Below, in pieces: positions 1 to 5,898 of a stretch of DNA of 5,988 nt; position 1 is the stretch's first letter, and every line of letters starts with the position of its first letter. A model generated the notes under the pieces. That model saw only the letters and a program-made list of their open reading frames with translations, was not told where the DNA came from and did no database searches. The position numbers and the translations under genes were made by a program. Source of the DNA: Flavobacteriaceae bacterium (lineage in GTDB: Bacteria > Bacteroidota > Bacteroidia > Flavobacteriales > Flavobacteriaceae); contig JAESUF010000159.1 in the NCBI GenBank assembly GCA_016763215.1, forward strand, positions 1 to 5,988, given 5' to 3'.

Positions 1-151
1 AAACTTGATTCGTTTCTAATAAAACTTCTTTTTTTGAGTATGATTTTATTACTAGGTACTTGAAAAATGAATCCGTTTCATCATCAGAAAATGGAATGTA
101 TCTGTTGATGTAGGATTTTAGTTGATTTTTTATTTCAGAGACTGGAATCAT
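1..151 (-). CDS. Crp/Fnr-family regulator, N-terminal fragment (cut by window edge)
   Basis: An open frame begins with ATG at 151 and runs off the left edge, giving 50 residues without a stop. Seen: it starts MIPVSEIKNQLKSYINRYIP and continues with FSDDETDSFF and then KSYSKKEVLLETNQV. That order (short helix, 'IPFSDDE', helix, then 'KKEVLLETNQ') is the usual beginning of the cyclic-nucleotide-binding domain of Bacteroidota Crp/Fnr regulators, where a 'lsdeE...f..kKefLl..Ge' pattern leads into the beta-roll. The helix-turn-helix and most of the domain lie outside, so the ligand and DNA target cannot be judged. The ATG lies immediately after the galE stop (no spacer), which suggests cotranscription or translational coupling with galE. 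Another protein sharing this N-terminal pattern cannot be excluded. Confidence 0.6.
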   Translation of the reverse strand, partial: MIPVSEIKNQLKSYINRYIPFSDDETDSFFKYLVIKSYSKKEVLLETNQV

Positions 152-1159
152 TTATTGTTTTAACTGCCATTTCCAAGCAGAATCAAGTGCTTCGTCTAGG
201 CCTTTTTCTGTTTTCCAATTCAATTCGTTATTGGCAATTGTAGTGTCTGCATAGGCGGCAGTAATATCTCCTTCACGTCTACCAACAATCTTATAATTCA
301 ATGATTTTCCAGATGCTTTTTCAAAGGCTTTAATGACTTCTAATACAGAACTTCCTGTTCCAGTTCCAACATTAAAAAATTCAAAATTTGTCTTATTGTT
401 TTTGTTTATTAAGCGTACTAATGCAGCGATATGTGCTTTTGCTAAATCCACAACATGAATATAGTCTCTTACAGCTGTTCCGTCAATTGTTGGGTAATCA
501 TCACCAAAAACAGACAATTCTTTTCTAATTCCCATAGCGGTTTGAGTGATGAACGGAATTAAATTTTGAGGAACACCTAAAGGTAATTCGCCAATTTTTA
601 TACTCTCATGTCCGCCAATCGGATTAAAATATCTCAGTGCAATGGCATTCATATTGTATGCTTTACAGCTTTCTTTGATGATTTCTTCTCCTATTTGTTT
701 GGTGTTCCCATAAGGAGACTCAGCCGGTTTGGTTGGTGCGTTTTCTGTAATAGGCAATTCGTCTGCTTGTCCATAAACAGTACAAGAAGAACTGAAAATA
801 AAATTCGAAAGCTCGTGTTTTTTCATTTCTTGTAAGAGGTATACTAGTGAGCCTATGTTATTTTCATAGTATTCCAATGGCTTTTGAACGCTTTCACCTA
901 CAGCCTTGTAGGCAGCAAAATGAATAACTCCATCTACTTTTTGGTTTTTGAAAAAATCGTGAACAGCTTTCTTGTCCCTAAGATCAATATTAAAATATAA
1001 AGGTTTAATTCCTGTAATGGATGTGATATTGTCTAAAACATCAATTCTTGAATTGGAAAGATTGTCGATAACTACAACATCATAACCCACGTTCTGTAGT
1101 TCAACAACAGTATGTGAACCAATAAAACCAAGACCGCCAGTAACAAGAATTCTTTTCAT
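152..1159 (-). CDS. galE: UDP-glucose 4-epimerase
   Basis: This extended short-chain dehydrogenase/reductase interconverts UDP-glucose and UDP-galactose in the cytoplasm with tightly bound NAD+, feeding the Leloir pathway and surface-sugar synthesis. Seen: 335 residues, close to the roughly 338 typical of bacterial GalE. The Rossmann motif is TGGLGFIG (7-14), with Asp32-Asn33 ending the second strand to bind the NAD ribose. The catalytic serine lies in SSSCTVYG (123-130), and the YxxxK pair is Tyr150/Lys154. RYFNPIG (177-183), AVRDYIHVVDLA (229-240) and NVGTG (263-267) are family hallmarks of the substrate side. Whether it also accepts UDP-GlcNAc cannot be read from sequence alone. The ATG at 1159 directly precedes the Rossmann fold, so the start is secure. 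It lies 36 bp downstream of the repaired end of the aminotransferase gene and abuts the Crp/Fnr-like gene, consistent with one operon. Confidence 0.95.
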   Translation of the reverse strand: MKRILVTGGLGFIGSHTVVELQNVGYDVVVIDNLSNSRIDVLDNITSITGIKPLYFNIDLRDKKAVHDFFKNQKVDGVIHFAAYKAVGESVQKPLEYYENNIGSLVYLLQEMKKHELSNFIFSSSCTVYGQADELPITENAPTKPAESPYGNTKQIGEEIIKESCKAYNMNAIALRYFNPIGGHESIKIGELPLGVPQNLIPFITQTAMGIRKELSVFGDDYPTIDGTAVRDYIHVVDLAKAHIAALVRLINKNNKTNFEFFNVGTGTGSSVLEVIKAFEKASGKSLNYKIVGRREGDITAAYADTTIANNELNWKTEKGLDEALDSAWKWQLKQ

Positions 1160-1195
1160 GTTTTTTTAATATTTAATAGCCAAACCAAGTCGAAA

Positions 1196-2322
1196 CTATC
1201 CTATAAAGTCATTGATGGTTTTTGTGATGAATGTTAATTGCGCTTCATCTAACTCTGTATGCATAGGAAGAGAAATAACGGTATTAATTAGTTCGTTGGT
1301 CACTGTAAAATCATCTTCGTTATAACGATCGTCTTTATATGCTTTTGAGCATGTAATGGAACTGGGTAATAGATTGCATTTGGAATTCCGTTATCTAACA
1401 AATGTTGGTGTAAGGCATCACGTTTTCCATTGGTTATTTTTAAGGTGTATTGATGAAAAACATGGGTAGTGAAATCACTTATAGTTGGAGTGCTAATATT
1501 TGAATTACTAGAAAAAGCATCCGAATAATATAGCGCAGCTTTCCTTCTAGCATCACAATATTCATCCAATAAAGGAAGTTTTGTTTTTAAAACAGCAGCT
1601 TGAACACTATCCAATCTTGAATTTACACCTACAACATCATGGTAGTAACGTTTGTACATTCCATGATTTACCATTCCGCGAATGGTGTGTGCTAAGTCAT
1701 CATCATTGGTAAAAATAGCTCCACCGTCTCCATAACATCCTAAATTTTTGGATGGGAAGAATGAAGTAGTTCCTACATTCCCCATAGTACCCGCTTTCTT
1801 TTTGGTTCCATCAGAAAAGATATAGTCTGCTCCAATTGCTTGAGCATTGTCTTCAATCACATATAAATTGTGTTCTTTAGCAATCTCCATTACTGCTTCC
1901 ATATTGGCACATTGACCAAATAAGTGCACAGGTACAATCGCTTTCGTCTTTGGAGTAATGGCTTTCTTTAAAGCCTCGATGTCCATGTTAAATGTGTCCG
2001 GTTCTACATCTATTAAAACAGGAGTCAATTTTAACAATGCAATAACTTCAACTGTGGCTGCAAATGTGAAATCTGCGGTAATAACTTCATCACCTTGTTC
2101 TAATCCTAAACCCATCATGGCAATTTGTAAAGCATCAGTCCCATTTGCACAAGGAATCACATGTTTTACGCCTAAATAGGCTTCTAAATCGGCCTGAAAT
2201 TGTTTAACATCAGGACCATTAATATAGGCTGAAGAGTTTAATACTTCTTGTATGGAATTATCAACAGTTTCTTTAATTTTTGCGTATTGACCTTTAAGGT
2301 CAACCATCTGAATTTTTTTCAT
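1196..2322 (-). CDS. WbpE-like DegT/DnrJ/EryC1 sugar aminotransferase, broken by a 1-base frameshift
   Basis: A PLP-dependent fold-type I aminotransferase that moves an amino group from glutamate to a keto-sugar nucleotide, giving amino sugars for O-antigen, capsule or glycans. Seen, from ATG 2322: DLKGQYAKI near the N-terminus, CANGTDALQIA (58-68, PLP phosphate loop), GQCANMEAV (136-144), EDNAQ (157-161, with Asp158 for the pyridine nitrogen), SFFPSKNLGCYGDGGA (187-202, Schiff-base Lys192) and VGVNSRLDSVQAA (231-243). These resemble WbpE, the UDP-2-acetamido-3-keto-glucuronate aminotransferase; the exact substrate is inferred. The frame fails after HAQK (327). Restoring one A in the AAAA run (plus-strand TTTT, 1343-1346) gives AYKDDRYNEDDF and VISLPMHTELD, ending at the TAG at 1196-1198: 375 residues, the normal family length. 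Read literally, the protein ends at 1300 with a foreign tail. A TTG at 2346 would add eight residues but lies inside the likely promoter core, so ATG 2322 is preferred. Confidence 0.88.
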
Positions 2323-2343
2323 TAAAGCGAAATTTATGGGTCT

Positions 2344-2351
2344 CAAAAATA
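2344..2351 (-). promoter_or_regulatory. Probable Bacteroidota -7 promoter core (TATTTTTG) of the aminotransferase-galE unit
   Basis: The minus strand reads TATTTTTG, an exact TAnnTTTG match, 22 bp ahead of the ATG at 2322. A start about 7 nt downstream would leave a leader of roughly 15 nt and would exclude the TTG start at 2346. I see no TTG -33 element at the usual distance, so support is from the core motif and its position only. Confidence 0.45.
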
Positions 2352-2365
2352 CAATTTAAATCTGT

Positions 2366-2373
2366 TATCTTTG
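2366..2373 (+). promoter_or_regulatory. Probable Bacteroidota -7 promoter core (TATCTTTG) of the penicillin acylase gene
   Basis: TATCTTTG matches TAnnTTTG exactly and ends 21 bp before the ATG at 2395. It sits back to back with the minus-strand core at 2344-2351. A start near 2380 would place the alternative TTG codon at 2371 outside the mRNA, which supports ATG 2395 as the acylase start. No clear -33 TTG is visible. Confidence 0.5.
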
Positions 2374-2394
2374 AGAAAAATCAAACTTATCAGA

Positions 2395-4769
2395 ATGAAG
2401 CGTTTCAGAAAAATATTAATGGTAATCGTACTAATTATTGCATTAATTGTTGTTGCTGTTTGGATCTATGCTAGAAGCTTTTACCCGACCTATAATGGAG
2501 AAGTAAAATTAGCGAATCATACAGAGGAAGTTATTGTTTATTATGATGAGGTTGGTGTTCCGCATATCAATGCACAAAACCAAAAAGATGCTTATAGAAC
2601 TTTAGGGTATGTACATGCGCAAGATCGTTTATGGCAAATGGAGTTGATCCGTAGAATTGCTGCTGGGAGATTGTCGGAGATTCTTGGTGAAAAATTGATT
2701 GAGACCGATATGTTTTTCTCTGGTTTAGGTATTGTTGAAAATGCAAATGAATCGATTGCGAAGTTGGACAAAAACTCAGAATCGTATCAGCTTACCATGG
2801 CCTACTTAGATGGAATCAATCAGTTTATAGAAGAAGGAACTACTCCTCTTGAATATGTGCTCGTTGGGGTAGAAAAGAAGCCATTTGTTATTAATGATGT
2901 ATACCATGTATTTGGCTATATGTCATTCAGTTTTGCCATGGCTCAAAAAACGGATCCTTTACTCCAAGAAATCAAGGAGAAGTTAGGAGATGATTATTTA
3001 GCTGAATTAGGAATTCCGATTAATACCAGTACGGCAATTTTAAAAAATGAAAAGAACCCAGAAATACTAGGAGGGTTCTCAAAAGCAATGAATACAATTT
3101 ATGAGCAATTGCCTGTTTCACCTTTTATTGGAAGTAATTCTTGGGTGATTGGAGCCGATAAAACTAAAAACGGAAAAGTCATTTTTGCAAATGATCCACA
3201 CATTGGTTTTTCGCAGCCTTCAGTGTGGTATCAATCCCATATTAAAACCCCAGATTATGAAATGTACGGATACAGTTTGGCTTTGACACCATTTCCTTTA
3301 CTCGGGCATAATCGCAATTATGCATATGGTTTAACGATGTTTGAAAATGATGATATCGACTTTTACTTTGAACAGAATAACCCGAACAACTCAAATGAAT
3401 ACAAAACACCAGACGGCTATGTGTCATATCAGATCCGTAAAAAAACAATCAAGATTAAAGATTTGCCAGATTCTACATTTACAGTAAAAGTAAGTAGGCA
3501 CGGACCCATTATGAATGACCTAATGAAGGAGGTTAATGATGAAAGGCCGATGGCGATGCAGTGGATCTATACAAAATTCGAAAATCGAATTTTAGATGTT
3601 GGTTATAAAATTTCACATGCCAATTCGTTAACCGATTTTAAAGAAGGAACAGCATATTACATGCCCCAGGATTGAATATTATGTACGGAGATGCACAAAA
3701 TAATATTGCGTGGTTTGCTTCTGGAAAATTGTACAAGTATCGCGATTCATTAAATACAAAAGTAGTATTGGATGGAGCAAGTGGAAAAGATGAAATTCAA
3801 GAGTATCTTGATTTTGAGCAGAACCCACAAGCAATTAATCCGGGACGAAACTACGTGTACTCAGCCAACAACCAGCCAGATACAATTGCAGGGATTTTAT
3901 ACCCTGGATATTATTTGCCTGAAGATAGAGGAACTCGAATTGAGCAATTGTTAGCCGAGAAAAACGATTGGACTGCAGAGGAAGTACAAAAAATGATTTT
4001 TGACGTCACTTCACCAATTGTTTCTAGGAATATCGCAAACCTAGTTGCAAGTTTAGAGACCGATGATTTTACAGAAAACGAACAAAAAGCGTTAGAAACC
4101 TTAAATGAATGGAGTGGTGAATATGCGAAAGAAAAAACGGCACCAACCATCTATAATCGGTTTTTATATGAGTTTTTAGCTAATACATTTAAAGATGAAC
4201 TAGGTGATAGTTTTTCAGAGTTCATGTCAACACATTTGATGAAAAAAGTGATTGCTGTACAAGCAGCAAAACAAGAATCTGTTTGGTGGGATAATGTGAA
4301 TACAGCTGCAAATGAGACCAAAAAAGAGATTGTACAATCAGCTTTTAAAAAGGCAGTTGCTTTTTTAGAAAATCAATTAGGAAGCAACGTTGATGAATGG
4401 TCATGGAATAAGGTGGCTTCTGTAGAACACGGTCATGCCTTAGGTCAGGTAGCAAGTTTACGTGGATATTTTAATGTAGGTCCTTTTTCAATGGATGGAG
4501 GAAACGAAGTGATTAATAATCAATTATTCAAATTGGATAGTACGGGGATTTATAAGGTACATGGAGGTCCTTCAACACGAAGAATTATTGATTTTTCTGA
4601 TGTAGAAAACAGTGTTAGTATTTTGCCAACAGGTCAGTCTGGGAATGTATTTAGCAAGCATTATGATGATCAAGCTCAGAAATACTTAAATGGCGAGTTT
4701 GTAAAGATGTTACTTAATCAACAAGAGATTGAAAAATCGAAGAATGTGTTGGTGTTTAAGAAAAAATAA
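2395..4769 (+). CDS. Penicillin acylase family protein (membrane-anchored Ntn hydrolase), broken by a 1-base frameshift
   Basis: Members of this family hydrolyse amide bonds of acylated substrates (beta-lactams, acyl-homoserine lactones, other amides) in the periplasm; the precursor cleaves itself into alpha and beta chains. Seen from ATG 2395: a basic start and one membrane helix (about 7-26), then the alpha-chain signature GYVHAQDRLWQMELIRRIAA (71-90) followed by GRLSEILG. The self-cleavage site IGSNSWVIG makes Ser247 the N-terminal nucleophile of the beta chain. NDPHIG (266-271) and LLGHNRNYAYGLT (302-314) follow. In the distal part, GGNEVINN holds a candidate catalytic Asn (about 704), and TGQSGNVFSKHYDDQ lies near the C-terminus. 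The frame breaks after GTA (420). Adding one T next to 3655 gives LLHAPGLNIMYGD and a 791-residue protein, normal for the family. As written it is two frames, 2395-3675 and 3672-4769, and the first lacks half of the beta chain. The substrate cannot be deduced. A downstream terminator separates it from the convergent peptide genes. Confidence 0.9.
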
Positions 4770-4774
4770 ACTTG

Positions 4775-4818
4775 TTATAAGTAAAACCCACAAGATTTGT
4801 TGTGGGTTTTACTTATAA
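4775..4818. terminator. Bidirectional intrinsic terminator between convergent genes
   Basis: A perfect 19-bp inverted repeat (4775-4793 with 4800-4818) closes a 6-nt loop, GATTTG. The loop-proximal half of the stem is richer in G and C (ACCCACAA/TTGTGGGT) and the outer half is AT-rich, giving a U-containing 3' side on either strand. It starts 5 bp after the acylase stop and ends 11 bp before the stop of the last peptide gene, so it serves both convergent transcripts. Confidence 0.9.
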
Positions 4819-4829
4819 AGTATTTTGAT

Positions 4830-5072
4830 TTAGTAAAACCAGAATTTATCACTAGCATTGGTGCCTGCACATGCAGCTAAGTACCCGTTAATAACACAAT
4901 TAGTGCCAGAATCGTGACCGATACAAGCATCAGAATGTCCAACTGAACTTACTCCTCCAGTTCCTGTGCCAATACAGCTTGCTGTTGGAGGTCCTTGTGG
5001 CCCCCCACCTAGTATTTCTTTTTGTTCAACCTTATTTAAAGTTTTACCAATGTTCAAAATTTGTTTTTTCAT
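4830..5072 (-). CDS. Double-glycine-leader peptide precursor 1 (4 Cys, Gly/Ser/Thr-rich core)
   Basis: This encodes an 80-residue precursor. Residues 1-23 are the leader shared by all four genes here: MKK, ILNIGK at 5-10, L12, K14, EQ at 16-17 and GG at 22-23. Counting back from the second Gly, Leu-12, Glu-8, Ile-4 and Gly-2/Gly-1 fit the consensus of bacteriocin-type leaders cut by C39-peptidase ABC transporters. The 57-residue core begins GPQGPP, is rich in Gly, Ser and Thr, has Cys at 33, 50, 59 and 68, and ends in the aromatic FWFY. Four Cys would allow two disulfides; thioether modification is possible in principle, but no modifying enzyme is in the window. I recognise no family for the core. 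It is last in the array, 87 bp after the stop of precursor 2, and is preceded by the structured element at 5090-5125. Secretion is inferred from the leader; activity is unknown. Confidence 0.85.
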   Translation of the reverse strand: MKKQILNIGKTLNKVEQKEILGGGPQGPPTASCIGTGTGGVSSVGHSDACIGHDSGTNCVINGYLAACAGTNASDKFWFY

Positions 5073-5089
5073 AATTAAAATTTGTTAAT

Positions 5090-5125
5090 GCAACGAACAT
5101 TTAGAGACACTCGTTGCTTGTGTCT
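5090..5125 (-). promoter_or_regulatory. Structured leader element A (candidate H-type pseudoknot RNA) ahead of precursor 1
   Basis: Read as RNA from the minus strand: AGACAC (5125-5120), a 2-nt link AA, GCAACGA (5117-5111), GTGTCT (5110-5105), an 8-nt loop CTAAATGT (5104-5097), then TCGTTGC (5096-5090). GCAACGA pairs fully with TCGTTGC (7 bp), and AGACAC pairs fully with GTGTCT (6 bp) inside that loop. The arms interleave, so the fold is an H-type pseudoknot. The element ends 17 nt before the ATG. Function is inferred from its repetition ahead of two sister genes. Confidence 0.65.
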
Positions 5126-5159
5126 TTTATTTCGAGAAAATTTATTTAATAGCAATGGT

Positions 5160-5306
5160 TTAATCACAAAAACCGTTGTTACAGGTAGCGTATGGAATTG
5201 ATGCACAATCTCTATCCGTTTTACAACGATTAGAAGAACCGCCATTAACTGATTTTTGTTCAGCCTTATTCAAGGTTTTTCCGATGTTTAAAATTGTTTT
5301 TTTCAT
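5160..5306 (-). CDS. Double-glycine-leader peptide precursor 2 (48 residues, 4-Cys mini-core)
   Basis: This gene is short enough to be missed by routine gene calling. ATG at 5306 and TAA at 5160-5162 give 48 residues. The leader is the shared 23-residue type (MKK, ILNIGK, TLNKAEQK, ending GG). The core is only 25 residues, with Cys at 28, 34, 42 and 47, that is C-x5-C-x7-C-x4-C. It contains CKTDRDC and CNNGFC, a spacing reminiscent of four-Cys secreted mini-proteins such as plant nodule-specific cysteine-rich peptides; this is a resemblance of pattern only. The core has charged residues and no long hydrophobic stretch, which argues against a pore-forming class II bacteriocin. It lies third in transcription order, 87 bp after the precursor 3 stop, with element B (5327-5361) in front. 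The intact leader and clean end make it a real gene despite its size. Confidence 0.83.
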   Translation of the reverse strand: MKKTILNIGKTLNKAEQKSVNGGSSNRCKTDRDCASIPYATCNNGFCD

Positions 5307-5326
5307 ACTAAAAAATAATTAGTTGT

Positions 5327-5361
5327 CCTTGAACATTTAAATGACACTCAAGGGGGGTATC
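5327..5361 (-). promoter_or_regulatory. Structured leader element B (candidate H-type pseudoknot RNA) ahead of precursor 2
   Basis: Read as RNA: GATAC (5361-5357), link CCC, CCTTGA (5353-5348), GTGTC (5347-5343), a 10-nt loop ending AAATGT (5342-5333), then TCAAGG (5332-5327). CCTTGA pairs fully with TCAAGG, a 6-bp stem unrelated in sequence to elements A and C. GATAC pairs with GTGTC through four Watson-Crick pairs and one U-G wobble. The GAGTGTC and AAATGTTC core is kept. The ATG follows 20 nt later. Confidence 0.6.
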
Positions 5362-5393
5362 CGCTCTTCTGAAAAGAAAATGGATTCTCAGTT

Positions 5394-5594
5394 TTAACTT
5401 ATACAGCAAAGTCCATTTTGGATATCTCCAAAACATCTAAATCCTTCTGGAAACAACGCTGGGTAAGAGCATGATCCATCTGAATTAGCATCATAGCTAG
5501 AAGAACAAGGGCATGGGTCTTTCATTCCTCCAGAGACTTGTCTTTGTTCTACTTTGTTTAAAGCTTTACCGATGTTTAAAATTGTTTTTTTCAT
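5394..5594 (-). CDS. Double-glycine-leader peptide precursor 3 (6 Cys)
   Basis: This encodes a 66-residue precursor. The frame stays open for 12 codons further upstream, to an ATG at 5630, but that start would run through structured element C. The ATG at 5594 reproduces the exact start (MKKTILNIGK) of the sister leaders, so it is chosen. The leader is 23 residues, ending RQVSGG. The 43-residue core opens MKDPCPC and ends CCIS, with Cys at 28, 30, 42, 54, 63 and 64. Six Cys could form three disulfides; the CxC near the start and CC near the end suggest a compact knotted peptide, which is inference. The core shows no alignment with the other three beyond cysteine richness. The gene is second in transcription order, 80 bp after the precursor 4 stop. 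Export by a C39-type transporter is inferred from the Gly-Gly leader; its target is unknown. Confidence 0.87.
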   Translation of the reverse strand: MKKTILNIGKALNKVEQRQVSGGMKDPCPCSSSYDANSDGSCSYPALFPEGFRCFGDIQNGLCCIS

Positions 5595-5620
5595 AATTAA
5601 AATATTAAAATTGATGTACG

Positions 5621-5655
5621 TAGTGAACATTTTAAGACACTCACTATTTGTGTCT
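5621..5655 (-). promoter_or_regulatory. Structured leader element C (candidate H-type pseudoknot RNA) ahead of precursor 3
   Basis: Read as RNA: AGACAC (5655-5650), link AAA, TAGTGA (5646-5641), GTGTCT (5640-5635), an 8-nt loop TAAAATGT (5634-5627), then TCACTA (5626-5621). Both helices are 6 bp and fully paired, with interleaved arms. The TAGTGA/TCACTA stem differs from those of A and B, while GAGTGTC and AATGTTC are kept. It ends 26 nt before the ATG at 5594. Confidence 0.65.
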
Positions 5656-5674
5656 ATTCTGTGCGAGAGAATGT

Positions 5675-5865
5675 TTAATTACATGGAGGAATCATACACG
5701 ACCATCCACATGGAGTTTGGACAATTGAAAAAGGAATGCAATTAGGGTTTAATGCTGCTTGAGATTCAACGCATATTGTGTTTCTTTCACAGGAGTTACC
5801 ACCGTTAACCTGTTTTTGTTCTGCCTTGGTTAAAGTTTTACCAATGTTTAAAATTGATTTTTCAT
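5675..5865 (-). pseudogene. Double-glycine-leader peptide precursor 4 (6 Cys), start broken by a 1-base loss
   Basis: The ATG at 5865 reads only ATG AAA AAT CAA TTT TAA. The A-run after the ATG has five A where the family pattern needs six. With one A restored, the frame runs to the TAA at 5675-5677 and encodes 63 residues: a leader beginning MKKSILNIGKTLTKAEQKQV and ending GG at 22-23, then a 40-residue core with Cys at 26, 32, 43, 53, 57 and 62, ending in PPCN. Everything after the lost base is undamaged. I see no alternative start codon in the correct frame between the ATG and the palindrome. The gene is the first and upstream-most of the array. It is either a fresh pseudogene or an intact gene with a sequencing indel; I favour the second because two other genes in the window show the same kind of loss. 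No pseudoknot element is visible ahead of it. Confidence 0.72.
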
Positions 5866-5898
5866 AATTAATAAGTTGAGGTACTGTTAAAACAGATG

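Noticed and set aside
2323..2346. Upstream TTG start of the aminotransferase (adds eight residues)
   Set aside because: It overlaps the likely promoter core, and the added residues are not typical of the family.
2371..2394. Upstream TTG start of the acylase (adds eight residues)
   Set aside because: It overlaps the TATCTTTG core; the ATG at 2395 begins a normal signal-anchor.
5595..5630. Upstream ATG at 5630 for peptide precursor 3
   Set aside because: It would add 12 residues absent from the sister genes and lies within element C.
5090..5655. Conserved GAGTGTC...AAATGTTC motif as a DNA promoter repeat (TAAATGTT resembling TAnnTTTG)
   Set aside because: The match to TAnnTTTG is poor and absent in element C (AAAATGTT), no TTG lies at -33, and a promoter would not explain the compensated variable stems. 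It remains a minor alternative.
5090..5655. Integron attC-like sites between small cassette genes
   Set aside because: The stems lack the RYYYAAC/GTTRRRY boxes and the asymmetric L/R arrangement of attC, and no integrase is visible. The stems are also too short.
5090..5655. CRISPR array
   Set aside because: The spaced repeats are not identical, their stems differ, and they are separated by coding sequence of variable length.
5554..5745. Plus-strand open frame of 63 codons, and similar frames opposite galE, the aminotransferase and the acylase
   Set aside because: These overlap well-supported genes on the other strand and encode no recognisable protein; they are antisense shadows.
2395..5865. 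Acylase as an immunity or maturation enzyme of the peptide array
   Set aside because: It is convergent with the array and separated from it by a strong two-way terminator; the family acts on acyl-amide substrates. There is no sequence evidence for a link.
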